64,000 nucleotides of DNA, from NCBI GenBank assembly GCA_032622095.1, contig CP136062.1, forward strand, positions 200,168,828 through 200,232,827, given 5' to 3'. How positions within the stretch are numbered: the first letter of the stretch is position 1; every line of letters begins with the position of its first letter. Positions 34,869-47,655 of this stretch are shown here, piece after piece. The notes beneath the pieces are model-generated. The model saw only the letters and a list, made by a program, of their open reading frames with translations, was not told where the DNA came from and searched no databases. A program made the position numbers and the translations under genes. This stretch comes from Siphonodentalium dalli. Taxonomy: Eukaryota; Mollusca; Scaphopoda; Gadilida; Siphonodentaliidae.

Positions 34869-37800
34869 ATAAAGTCCCTGTAATTTAAACATCATATGGC
34901 TCCACATCCACCTGTGTTTGAAAAATTGAAATGCAAAAGTTTTGTCTACAGCACCCGAGATTCCCAGGCGGTCACCCATCCAGGTACTAACCGGTCTCGA
35001 CGTTGCTTAACTTCGGTGATCGGGACGAGAACCGGTGGTTTCAACGTGATATGGCCGTAGACATAAAGTCCCTGTAATTTAAACATCATATGGCTCCACA
35101 TCCACCTGTGTTTGAAAAATTGAAATGCAAAAGTTTTGTCTACAGCACCCGAGATTCCCAGGCGGTCACCCATCCAGGTACTAACCGGGCTCGACGTTGC
35201 TTAACTTCGGTGATCGGACGAGAACCGGTTGGTTTCAACGTGATATGGCCGTAGACATAAAGTCCCTGTAAATTTAAACATCATATGGCTCCACATCCAC
35301 CTGTGTTTGAAAAATTGAAATGCAAAAGTTTTGTCTACAGCACCCGAGATTCCCAGGCGGTCACCCATCCAGGTACTAACCCGGGCTCGACGTTGCTTAA
35401 CTTCGGTTGATCGGACGAGAACCGGTGGTTTCAACGTGATATGGCCGTAGACATAAAGTCCCTGTAATTTAAACATCATATGGCTCCACATCCACCTGTG
35501 TTTGAAAAATTGAAATGCAAAAGTTTTGTCTACAGCACCCGAGATTCCCAGGCGGTCACCCATCCAGGTACTTACCGGGCTCGACGTTGCTTAACTTCGG
35601 TGATCGGACGAGAACCGGTGGTTTCAACGTGATATGGCCGTAGACATAAAGTCCCTGTAATTTAAACATCATATGGCTCCACATCCACCTGTGTTTGAAA
35701 AATTGAAATGCAAAAGTTTTGTCTACAGCACCCTAGATTCCCAGGCGGTCACCCATCCAGGTACTAACCGGCTCGACGTTGCTTAACTTCGGTGATCGGA
35801 CGAGAACCGGTGGGTTTCAACGTGATAATGGCCGTAAACATAAAGTCCCTGAAATTTAAACATCATATGGCTCCACATCCACCTGTGTTTGAAAAATTGA
35901 AATGCAAAAGTTGTGTCTACAGCACCCGAGATTCCCAGGCGGTCACCCATCCAGGTACTAACCGGGCTCGACGTTGCTTAACTTCGGTGATCGGACGAGA
36001 ACCGGTGGTTTCAACGTGATATGGCCGTAGACATAAAGTCCCTGTAATTTAAGCATCATATGGCTCCACATCCACCTGTGTTTGAAAAATTGAAATGCAA
36101 AAGTTTTGTCTACAGCACCCGAGATTCCCAGGCGGTCACCCATCCAGGTACTAACCCGGCTCGACTTTGCTTAACTTCGGTGATCGGGACGAGAACCGGT
36201 GGTTTCAACGTGATATGGCCGTAGACATAAAGTCCCTGTAATTTAAACATCATATGGCTCCACATCCACCTGTGTTTGAAAAATTGAAATGCAAAAGTTT
36301 TGTCTACAGCACCCGAGATTCCCAGGCGGGTCACCCATCCAGGTACTAACCGGGCTCGACGTTGCTTAACTTCGGTGATCGGACGAGAACCGGTGGTTTC
36401 AACGTGATATGGCCGTAGACATAAAGTCCCTGTAATTTAAACATCATATGGCTCCACATCCACCTGTGTTTGAAAAATTGAAATGCAAAAGTTTTGTCTA
36501 CAGCACCCGAGATTCCCAGGCGGTCACCCATCCAGGTACTAACCGGGCTCGACGTTGCTTAACTTCGGTGATCGGACGAGAACCGGTGGTTTCAACGTGA
36601 TATGGCCGTAGACATAAAGTCCCTGTAATTTAAACATCATATGGCTCCACATCCACCTGTGTTTGAAAAATTGAAATGCAAAAGTTTTGTCTACAGCACC
36701 CGAGATTCCCCAGGCGGTCACCCATCCAGGTACTAACCGGGCTCGACGTTGCTTAACTTCGGTGATCGGACGAGAACCGGTGGTTTCAACGTGATATGGC
36801 CGTAGACATAAAGTCCCTGTAATTTAAACATCATATGGCTCCACATCCACCTGTGTTTGAAAAATTGAAATGCAAAAGTTTTGTCTACGGCACCCTAGAT
36901 TCCAAGGCGGTCACCCATCCAGGTACTAACCGGGCTCGACGTTGCTTAACTTCGGTGATCGGACGAGAACCGGTGGTTTCAACGTGATATGGCCGTAAAC
37001 ATAAAGTCCCTGAAATTTAAACATCATATGGCTCCACATCCACCTGTGTTTTGAAAAATTGAAATGCAAAAGTTGTGTCTACAGCACCCGAGATTCCCAG
37101 GCGGTCACCCATCCAGGTTACTAACCGGGCTCGGACGTTGCTTAACTTCGGTGATCGGACGAGAACCGGTGGTTTCAACGTGATATGGCCGTAGACATAA
37201 AGTCCCTGTAATTTAAGCATCATATGGCTCCACATCCACCTGTGTTTGAAAAATTGAAATGCAAAAGTTTTGTCTACAGCACCCGAGATTCCCAGGCGGT
37301 CACCCATCCAGGTACTAACCCGGCTCGACTTTGCTTAACTTCGGTGATCGGACGAGAACCGGTTGGTTTCAACGTGATATGGCCGTAGACATAAAGTCCC
37401 TGTAATTTAAACATCATATGGCTCCACATCCACCTGTGTTTGAAAAATTGAAATGCAAAAGTTTTGTCTACAGCACCCGAGATTCCCAGGCGGTCACCCA
37501 TCCAGGTACTAACCGGTCTCGACGTTGCTTAACTTCGGTGATCGGACGAGAACCGGTGGTTTCGACGTGATATGGCCGTAGACATAAAGTCCCTTTAATT
37601 TTAACATCATATGGCTCTACATCCACCTGTGTTTGAAAAATTGAAATGCAAAAGTTTTGTCTACAGCACCCGAGATTCCCCAGGCGGTCACCCATCCAGG
37701 TACTAACCGGGCTCGACGTTGCTTAACTTCGGTGATCGGACGAGAACCGGTGGTTTTCAACGTGATATGGCCGTAGACATAAAGTCCCTGTAATTTAAAC

Positions 37801-38240
37801 ATCATATGGCTCCACATCCACCTGTGTTTGAAAAATTGAAATGCAAAAGTTTTGTCTACAGCACCCGAGATTCCCAGGCGGTCACCCATCCAGGTACTAA
37901 CCGGGCTCGACGTTGCTTAACTTCGGTGATCGGGACGAGAACCGGTGGTTTCAACGTGATATGGCCGTAGACATAAAGTCCCTGTAATTTAAACATCATA
38001 TGGCTCCACGTCCACCTGTGTTTGAAAAATTGAAATGCAAAAGTTTTGTCTACAGCACCCGAGATTCCCAGGCGGTCACCCATCCAGGTACTAACCGGGC
38101 TCGACGTTGCTTAACTTCGGTGATCGGACGAGAACCGGTGGTTTCAACGTGATATGGCCGTAGACATAAAGTCCCTGTATTTTAAACATCATATGGCTCC
38201 ACATCCACCTGTGTTTGAAAAATTGAAATGCAAAAGTTTT

Positions 38241-38358
38241 GTCTACGGCACCCTAGATTCCCAGGCGGTCACCCATCCAGGTACTAACCGGGCTCGACGT
38301 TGCTTAACTTCGGTGATCGGACGAGAACCGGTGGTTTCAACGTGATATGGCCGTAGAC
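38241..38358 (-). rRNA. 5S rRNA gene, hybrid variant
   Basis: The 3' end has the variant-class bases (GCCGUAGAC end, CUAGGG) but the 5' end is the majority GUCUACGG, while the upstream element keeps the class-specific gaaattt. Compared with its class it has only the C3 change reverted. Confidence 0.83.
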
Positions 38359-39015
38359 ATAAAGTCCCTGAAATTTAAACATCATATGGCTCCACATCCA
38401 CCTGTGTTTGAAAATTGAAATGCAAAAGTTGTGTCTACAGCACCCGAGATTTCTCAGGCGGTCACCCCATCCAGGTACTAACCGGGCTCGACGTTGTTTA
38501 ACTTCGGTGATCGGACGAGAACCGGTGGTTTCAACGTGATATGGCCGTAGACATAAAGTCCCTGTAATTTAAACATCATATGGCTCCACATCCACCTGTG
38601 TTTGAAAATTGAAATGCAAAAGTTTTGTCTACAGCACCCGAGATTCCCAGGCGGTCACCCATCCAGGTACTAACCGGGCTCGACGTTGCTTAACTTCGGT
38701 GATCGGACGAGAACCGGTGGTTTTCAACGTGAAATGGCCGTAGACATAAAGTCCCTGTAATTTAAACATCATATGGCTCCACATCCACCTGTGTTTGAAA
38801 AATTGAAATGCAAAAGTTTTGTCTACAGCACCCGAGATTCCCAGGCGGTCACCCATCCAGGTACTAACCGGGCTCGACGTTGCTTAACGTCGGTGATCGG
38901 ACCGAGAACCGGGTGGTTTCAACGTGATATGGCCGTAGACATAAAGTCCCTGTAATTTAAACATCATATGGCTCCACATCCACCTGTGTTTGAAAAATTG
39001 AAATGCAAAAGTTTT

Positions 39016-39146
39016 GTCTACAGCACCTGAGATTCCCAGGCGGTCACCCATCCAGGTACTAACCGGGGTTACTAACCGGGCTCGACGTTGCTTAACTTCG
39101 GTGATCGGACGAGAACCGGTGATTTCAACGTGATATGGCCGTAGAC
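39016..39146 (-). rRNA. 5S rRNA gene with 13-nt insertion
   Basis: This copy is 131 nt. The plus strand reads aaccggggttactaaccggg where the usual gene has aaccggg, a 13-nt partial duplication between the intermediate element and the C-box (about nt 70-75). It separates A- and C-box by 13 more bases and adds a bulge in the helix V/IV region. The gene at 40770-40900 has the same insertion, so it is not a random assembly error even though it sits in the indel-dense stretch. Function is doubtful. Confidence 0.85.
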
Positions 39147-40769
39147 ATAAAGTCCCAGTAATTTAAACATCATATGGCTCCACATCCACCTGTGTTTGAA
39201 AAATTGAAATGCAAAAGTTTTGTCTACAGCACCCGAGATTCCCAGCCGGTCACCCATCCAGGTACTAACCGGGCTCGACGTTGCTTAACTTCGGTGATCG
39301 GACGAGAACCGGTGGTTTCAACGTGATATGGCCGTAGACATAAAGTCCCTGTAATTTAAAACATCATATGGCTCCACATCCACCTGTGTTTGAAAAATTG
39401 AAATGGCAAAAGTTTTGTCTTCAGCACCCGAGATTCCCAGGCGGTCACCCATCCAGGTACTAACCGGGCTCGACGTTGCTTAACTTCGGTGATCGGACGA
39501 GAACCGGTGGTTTCAACGTGATATGGCCGTAGACATAAAGTCCCTGTAATTTAAACATCATTATGGCTCCACATCCACCTGTGTTTGAAAAATTGAAATG
39601 CAAAAGTTTTGTCTACAGCACCCGAGATTCCCAGGCGGTCACCCATCCAGGTACTAACCGGGCTCGACGTTGCTTAACTTCGGTGATCGGACGAGAACCG
39701 GTGGTTTCAACGTGATATGGCCGTAGACATAAAGTCCCTGTAATTTAAACATCATATGGCTCCACATCCACCTGTGTTTGAAAAATTGAAATGCAAAAGT
39801 TTTGTCTACAGCACCCGAGATTCCCAAGCGGTCACCCATCCAGGTACTAACCGGGCTCGACGTTGCTTAACTTCGGTGATCGGACGAGAACCGGTGGTTT
39901 CAACGTGATATGGCCGGTAGACATAAAGTTCCTGTAATTTAAACATCATATGGCTCCACATCCACCTGTGTTTGAAAACTTGAAATGCAAAAGTTTTGTC
40001 TACGGCACCCTAGATTCCCAGGCGGTCACCCATCCAGGTACTAACCGGGCTCGACGTTGCTTAACTTCGGTAATCGGACGAGAACCGGTGGTTTCAACGT
40101 GATATGGCCGTAAACATAAAGTCCCTGAAATTTAAACATCATATGGCTCCACATCCACCTGTGTTTGAAAAATTGAAATGCAAAAGTTGTGTCTACAGCA
40201 CCCGAGATTCTCAGGCGGTCACCCATCCAGGTACTAACCGGGCTCGACGTTGTTTAACTTCGGTGATCGGACGAGAACCGGTGGTTTCAACGTGATATGG
40301 CCGTAGACATAAAGTCCCTGTAATTTAAACATCATATGGCTCCACATCCACCTGTGTTTGAAAAATTGAAATGCAAAAGTTTTGTCTACAGCACCCGAGA
40401 TTCCCAGGCGGTCACCCATCCAGGTACTAACCGGGCTCGACGTTGCTTAACTTCGGTGATCGGACGAGAACCGGTGGTTTCAACGTGAAATGGCCGTAGA
40501 CATAAAGTCCCTGTAATTTAAACATCATATGGCTCCACATCCACCTGTGTTTGAAAAATTGAAATGCAAAAGTTTTGTCTACAGCACCCGAGATTCCCAG
40601 GCGGTCACCCATCCAGGTACTAACCGGGCTCGACGTTGCTTAACGTCGGTGATCGGACGAGAACCGGTGGTTTCAACGTGATATGGCCGTAGACATAAAG
40701 TCCCTGTAATTTAAACATCATATGGCTCCACATCCACCTGTGTTTGAAAAATTGAAATGCAAAAGTTTT

Positions 40770-40900
40770 GTCTACAGCACCCGAGATTCCCAGGCGGTCA
40801 CCCATCCAGGTACTAACCGGGGTTACTAACCGGGCTCGACGTTGGTTAACTTCGGTGATCGGACGAGAACCGGTGATTTCAACGTGATATGGCCGTAGAC
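40770..40900 (-). rRNA. 5S rRNA gene with 13-nt insertion, second copy
   Basis: This 131-nt copy carries the same 13-nt insertion as 39016-39146 and shares the linked changes ccggtgatttc and agtcccagtaat. The two are nine units apart, so they reflect a nine-unit duplication. A-box region here reads gttggttaac. Confidence 0.88.
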
Positions 40901-41574
40901 ATAAAGTCCCAGTAATTTAAACATCATATGGCTCCACATCCACCTGTGTTTGAAAAATTGAAATGCAAAAGTTTTGTCTTCAGCACCCGAGATTCCCAGG
41001 CGGTCACCCATCCAGGTACTAACCGGGCTCGACGTTGCTTAACTTCGGTGATCGGACGAGAACCGGTGGTTTCAACGTGATATGGCCGTAGACATAAAGT
41101 CCCTGTAATTTAAACATCATATGGCTCCACATCCACCTGTGTTTGAAAAATTGAAATGCAAAAGTTTTGTCTTCAGCACCCGAGATTCCCAGGCGGTCAC
41201 CCATCCAGGTACTAACCGGGCTCGACGTTGCTTAACTTCGGTGATCGGACGAGAACCGGTGGTTTCAACGTGATATGGCCGTAGACATAAAGTCCCTGTA
41301 ATTTAAACATCATATGGCTCCACATCCACCTGTGTTTGAAAAATTGAAATGCAAAAGTTTTGTCTACAGCACCCGAGATTCCCAGGCGGTCACCCATCCA
41401 GGTACTAACCGGGCTCGACGTTGCTTAACTTCGGTGATCGGACGAGAAACGGTGGTTTCAACGTGATATGGCCGTAGACATAAAGTCCCTGTAATTTAAA
41501 CATCATATGGCTCCACATCCACCTGTGTTTGAAAAATTGAAATGCAAAAGTTTTGTCTACAGCACCCGAGATTC

Positions 41575-43340
41575 CCAAGCGGTCACCCATCCAGGTACTA
41601 ACCGGGCTCGACGTTGCTTAACTTCGGTGATCGGACGAGAACCGGTGGTTTCAACGTGATATGGCCGTAGACATAAAGTCCCTGTAATTTAAACATCATA
41701 TGGCTCCACATCCACCTGTGTTTGAAAAATTGAAATGCAAAAGTTTTGTCTACAGCACCCGAGATTCCCAGGCGGTCACCCATCCAGGTACTAACCGGGC
41801 TCGACGTTGCTTAACTTCGGTGATCGGACGAGAACCGGTGGTTTCAACGTGATGTGGTCGTAGACATAAAGTCCCTGTAATTTAAACATCATATGGCTCC
41901 ACATCCACCTGTGTTTGAAAAATTGAAATGCAAAAGTTTTGTCTACAGCACCCGAGATTCCCAGGCGGTCACCCATCCAGGTACTAACCCGGCTCGACTT
42001 TGCTTAACTTCGGTGATCGGACGAGAACCGGTGGTTTCAACGTGATATGGCCGTAGACATAAAGTCCCTGTAATTTAAACATCATATGGCTCCACATCCA
42101 CCTGTGTTTGAAAAATTGAAATGCAAAAGTTTTGTCTACAGCACCCGAGATTCCCAGGCGGTCACCCATCCAGGTACTAACCGGTCTCGACGTTGCTTAA
42201 CTTCGGTGATCGGACGAGAACCGGTGGTTTCAACGTGATATGGCCGTAGACATAAAGTCCCTGTAATTTAAACATCATATTGCTCCACATCCACCTGTGT
42301 TTGAAAAATTGAAATGCAAAAGTTTTGTCTACAGCACCCGAGATTCCCAGGCGGTCACCCATCCAGGTACTAACCGGGCTCGACGTTGCATAACTTCGGT
42401 GATCGGACGAGAACCGGTGGTTTCAACGTGATATGGCCGTAGACATAAAGTCCCTGTAATTTAAACATCATATGGCTCCACATCCACCTGTGTTTGAAAA
42501 ATTGAAATGCAAAAGTTTTGTCTACAGCACCCGAGATTCCCAGGCGGTCACCCATCCAGGTACTAACCGGGCTCGACGTTGCTTAACTTCGGTGATCGGA
42601 CGAGAACCGGTGGTTTCAACGTGATATGGCCGTAGACATAAAGTCCCTGTAATTTAAACATCATATGGCTCCACATCCACCTGTGTTTGAAAAATTGAAA
42701 TGCAAAAGTTTTGTCTACAGCACCCGAGATTCCCAGGCGGTCACCCATCCAGGTACTAACCGGGCTCGACGTTGCTTAACTTCGGTGATCGGACGAGAAC
42801 CGGTGGTTTCAACGTGATATGGCCGTAGACATAAAGTCCCTGTAATTTAAACATCATATGGCTCCACATCCACCTGTGTTTGAAAAATTGAAATGCAAAA
42901 GTTTTGTCTACGGCACCCTAGATTCCCAGGCGGTCACCCATCCAGGTACTAACCGGGCTCGACGTTGCTTAACTTCGGTGATCGGACGAGAACCGGTGGT
43001 TTCAACGTGATATGGCCGTAAACATAAAGTCCCTAAAATTTAAACATCATATGGCTCCACATCCACCTGTGTTTGAAAAATTGAAATGCAAAAGATGTGT
43101 CTACAGCACTCGAGATTCCCAGGCGGTCACCCATCCAGGTACTAACCGGGCTCGACGTTGCTTAACTTCGGTGATCGGACGAGAACCGGTGGTTTCAACG
43201 TGATATGGCCGTAGACATAAAGTCCCTGTAATTTAAGCATCATATGGCTCCACATCCACCTGTGTTTGAAAAATTGAAATGCAAAAGTTTTGTCTACAGC
43301 ACCCGAGATTCCCAGGCGGTCACCCATCCAGGTACTAACC
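41575..43340 (-). repeat. Fourth occurrence of the 23-unit core variant series
   Basis: The order ccaagcgg (41576), gatgtggtcg (41851), acccggctcgacttt (41987), ccggtctcg (42181), accctag (42914), gtaaac (about 43019), taagcat (43232) and acccggctcg (43338) repeats that at about 10.6-12.4, 15.1-16.8 and 34.4-36.2 kb. Here ggaggag and ctgagtttg are absent and new changes appear (gaaacggt at 41447, catattgctcc at 42277). The last marker has lost its cttt change. Confidence 0.78.
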
Positions 43341-43678
43341 CGGCTCGACGTTGCTTAACTTCGGTGATCGGACGAGAACCGGTGGTTTCAACGTGATATG
43401 GCCGTAGACATAAAGTCCCTGTAATTTAAACATCATATGGCTCCACATCCACCTGTGTTTGAAAAATTGAAATGCAAAAGTTTTGTCTACAGCACCCGAG
43501 ATTCCCAGGCGGTCACCCATCCAGGTACTAACCGGTCTCGACGTTGCTTAACTTCGGTGATCGGACGAGAACCGGTGGTTTTCAACGTGATATGGCCGTA
43601 GACATAAAGTCCCTGTAATTTAAACATCATATGGCTCCACATCCACCTGTGTTTGAAAAATTGAAATGCAAAAGTTTT

Positions 43679-43795
43679 GTCTACAGCACCCGAGATTCCC
43701 AGGCGGTCACCCATCCAGGTACTAACCGGGCTCGACGTTGCTTAACTTCGGTGATCGGACGAGAACCGGTGGTTTCAACGTGATATGGCGTAGAC
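43679..43795 (-). rRNA. 5S rRNA gene with 1-nt deletion near the 5' end
   Basis: This copy is 117 nt: atatggcgtagac lacks one c of atatggccgtagac, so the RNA would lose one G/C of the helix I end (nt 7-10). It may be a sequencing error or a true mutation. Confidence 0.78.
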
Positions 43796-46700
43796 ATAAA
43801 GTCCCTGTAATTTAAACATCATATGGCTCCACATCCACCTGTGTTTGAAAAATTGAAATGCAAACGTTTTGTCTACAGCACCCGAGATTCCCAGGCGGTC
43901 ACCCATCCTGGTACTAACCGGGCTCGACGTTGCTTAACTTCGGTGATCGGACGCGAACCGGTGGTTTCAACGTGATATGGCCGTAGACATAAAGTCCCTG
44001 TAATTTAAACATCATATGGCTCCACATCCACCTGTGTTTGAAAAATTGAAATGCAAAAGTTTTGTCTACAGCACCCGAGATTCCCAGGCGGTCACCCATC
44101 CAGGTACTAACCGGGCTCGACGTTGCTTAACTTCGGTGATCGGACGAGAACCGGTGGTTTCAACGTGAAATGGCCGTAGACATAAAGTCCCTGTAATTTA
44201 AACATCATATGGCTCCACATCCACCTGTGTTTGAAAAATTGAAATGCAAAAGTTTTGTCTACAGCACCCGATATTCCCAGGCGGTCACCCATCCAGGTAC
44301 TAACCGGGCTCGACGTTGCTTAACTTCGGTGATCGGACGAGAACCGGTGGTTTCAACGTGATATGGCCGTAGACATAAAGTCCCTGTAATTTAAACATCA
44401 TATGGCTCCACATCCACCTGTGTTTGAAAAATTGAAATGCAAAAGTTTTGTCTACAGCACCCGATATTCCCAGGCGGTCACCCATCCAGGTACTAACCGG
44501 GCTCGACGTTGCTTAACTTCGGTGATCGGACGAGAACCGGTGGTTTCAACGTGATATGGCCGTAGACATAAAGTCCCTGTAATTTAAACATCATATGGCT
44601 CCACATCCACCTGTGTTTGAAAAATTGAAATGCAAAAGTTTTGTCTACAGCACCCGAGATTCCCAGGCGGTCACCCATCCAGGTACTAACCGGGCTCGAC
44701 GTTGCTTAACTTCGGTGATCGGACGAGAACCGGTGGTTTCAACGTGATATGGCCGTAGACATAAAGTCCCTGTAATTTAAACATCATATGGCTCCACATC
44801 CACCTGTGTTTGAAAAATTGAAATGCAAAAGTTTTGTCTACAGCACCCGAGATTCCCAGGCGGTCACCCATCCAGGTACTAACCGGGCTCGACGTTGCTT
44901 AACGTCGGTGATCGGACGAGAACCGGTGGTTTCAATGTGATATGGCCGTAGACATAAAGTCCCTGTAATTTAAAACATCATATGGCTCCACATCCACCTG
45001 TGTTTGAAAAATTGAAATGCAAAAGTTTTGTCTACAGCACCCGAGATTCCCAGGCGGTCACCTATCCAGGTACTAACCGGGCTCGACGTTGCTTAACTTC
45101 GGTGATCGGACGAGAACCGGTGGTTTCAACGTGATATGGCCGTAGACATAAAGTCCCTGTGATTTAAACATCATATGTCTCCACATCCACCTGTGTTTGA
45201 AAAATTGAAATGCAAAAGTTGTGTCTACAGCACCCGAGATTCCCAGGCGGTCACCCATCCAGGTACTAACCGGGCTCGACGTTGCTTAACGTCGGTGATC
45301 GGACGAGAACCGGTGGTTTCAACGTGATATGGCCGTAGACATAAAGTCCCTGTAATTTAAACACCATATGGCTCCACATCCACCTGTGTTTGAAAAATTG
45401 AAATGCAAAAGTTTTGTCTACAGCACCCGAGATTCCCAGGCGGTCACCCATCCAGGTACTAACCGGGCTCGACGTTGCTTAACTTCGGTGATCGGACGAG
45501 AACCGGTGGTTTCAACGTGATATGGCCGTAGACATAAAGTCCCTGTAATTTAAACATCATATGGCTCCACATCCACCTGTGTTTGAAAAATTGAAATGCA
45601 AAAGTTTTGTCTACAGCACCCGAGATTCCCAGGCGGTCACCCATCCAGGTACTAACCGGGCTCGACGTTGCTTAACTTCGGTGATCGGACGAGAACCGGT
45701 GGTTTTCAACGTGATATGGCCGTAGACATAAAGTCCCTGTAATTTAAACATCATATGGCTCCACATCCACCTGTGTTTGAAAATTGAAATGCAAAAGTTT
45801 TGTCTACAGCACCCGAGATTCCCAGGCGGTCACCCATCCAGGTACTAACCGGGCTCGACGTTGCTTAACTTCGGTGATCGGACGAGAACCGGTGGTTTCA
45901 ACGTGATATGGCCGTAGACATAAAGTCCCTGTAATTTAAACATCATATGGCTCCACATCCACCTGTGTTTGAAAAATTGAAATGCAAAAGTTTTGTCTAC
46001 AGCACCCGAGATTCCCAGGCGGTCACCCATCCAGGTACTAACCGGGCTCGACGTTGCTTAACTTCGGTGATCGGACGAGAACCGGTGGTTTCAACGTGAT
46101 ATGGCCGTAGACATAAAGTCCCTATAATTTAAACATCATATGGCTCCACATCCACCTGTGTTTGAAAAATTGAAATGCAAAAGTTTTGTCTACAGCACCC
46201 GAGATTCCCAGGCGGTCACCCATCCAGGTACTAACCGGGCTCGACGTTGCTTAACTTCGGTGATCGGACGAGAACCGGTGGTTTCAACGTGATATGGCCG
46301 TAGACATAAAGTCCCTGTAATTTAATCATCATATGGCTCCACATCCACCTGTGTTTGAAAAATTGAAATGCAAAAGTTTTGTCTACAGCACCCGAGATTC
46401 CCAGGCGGTCACCCATCCAGGTACTAACCGGGCTCGACGTTGCTTAACTTCGGTGATCGGACGAGAACCGGTGGTTTCAACGTGATATGGCCGTAGACAT
46501 AAAGTCCCTGTAATTTAAACATCATATGGCTCCACATCCACCTGTGTTTGAAAAATTGAAATGCAAAAGTTTTGTCTACGGCACCCTAGATTCCCAGGCG
46601 GTCACCCATCCAGGTACTAACCGGGCTCGACGTTGCTTAACTTCGGTGATCGGACGAGAACCGGTGGTTTCAACGTGATATGGCCGTAAACATAAAGTCC

Positions 46701-47538
46701 CTAAAATTTAAACATCATATGGCTCCACATCCACCTGTGTTTGAAAAATTGAAATGCAAAAGATGTGTCTACAGCACTCGAGATTCCCAGGCGGTCACCC
46801 ATCCAGGTACTAACCGGGCTCGACGTTGCTTAACTTCGGTGATCGGACGAGAACCGGTGGTTTCAACGTGATATGGCCGTAGACATAAAGTCCCTGTAAT
46901 TTAAGCATCATATGGCTCCACATCCACCTGTGTTTGAAAAATTGAAATGCAAAAGTTTTGTCTACAGCACCCGAGATTCCCAGGCGGTCACCCATCCAGG
47001 TACTAACCCGGCTCGACGTTGCTTAACTTCGGTGATCGGACGAGAACCGGTGGTTTCAACGTGATATGGCCGTAGACATAAAGTCCCTGTAATTTAAACA
47101 TCATATGGCTCCACATCCACCTGTGTTTGAAAAATTGAAATGCAAAAGTTTTGTCTACAGCACCCGAGATTCCCAGGCGGTCACCCATCCAGGTACTAAC
47201 CGGTCTCGACGTTGCTTAACTTCGGTGATCGGACGAGAACCGGTGGTTTCAACGTGATATGGCCGTAGACATAAAGTCCCTGTAATTTAAACATCATATG
47301 GCTCCACATCCACCGGTGTTTGAAAAATTGAAATGCAAAAGTTTTGTCTACAGCACCCGAGATTCCCAGGCGGTCACCCATCCAGGTACTAACCGGGCTC
47401 GACGTTGCTTAACTTCGGTGATCGGACGAGAACCGGTGGTTTCAACGTGATATGGCCGTAGACATAAAGTCCCTGTAATTTAAACATCATATGGCTCCAC
47501 ATCCACCTGTGTTTGAAAAATTGAAATGCAAAAGTTTT

Positions 47539-47655
47539 GTCTACAGCACCCGAGATTCCCAGGCGGTCACCCATCCAGGTACTAACGGGCTCGACGTTGC
47601 TTAACTTCGGTGATCGGACGAGAACCGGTGGTTTCAACGTGATATGGCCGTAGAC
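47539..47655 (-). rRNA. 5S rRNA gene with 1-nt deletion near nt 70
   Basis: This copy is 117 nt: actaacgggctcg lacks one c of actaaccgggctcg. The loss falls between the intermediate element and the C-box. Confidence 0.8.

Larger units (their letters stand above)
34990..39980 (-). repeat. Indel-dense part of the 5S array, probably unpolished assembly
   Basis: About 26 units here contain roughly thirty single-base indels, most of them doubling an existing base: cgggacg (35021, 36186, 37932), ccggttgg (35226, 37361), gattcccc (36706, 37677), ggttttcaac (37752, 38721), accccatcc (38465), tttaaaacatc (39358), aatggcaaaag (39403) and ggccggtag (39913). Units before and after are nearly free of such changes. 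The pattern is that of long-read homopolymer errors in a patch that was not polished. Underlying variant order matches the 11-20 kb region. Individual 5S genes here should not be called broken from these indels alone. Confidence 0.75.

Noticed and set aside
34990-39980. A domain of decaying 5S pseudogenes
   Set aside because: The indels are nearly all single-base homopolymer-type changes with few extra substitutions, which fits sequencing error better than decay; left open pending read data.
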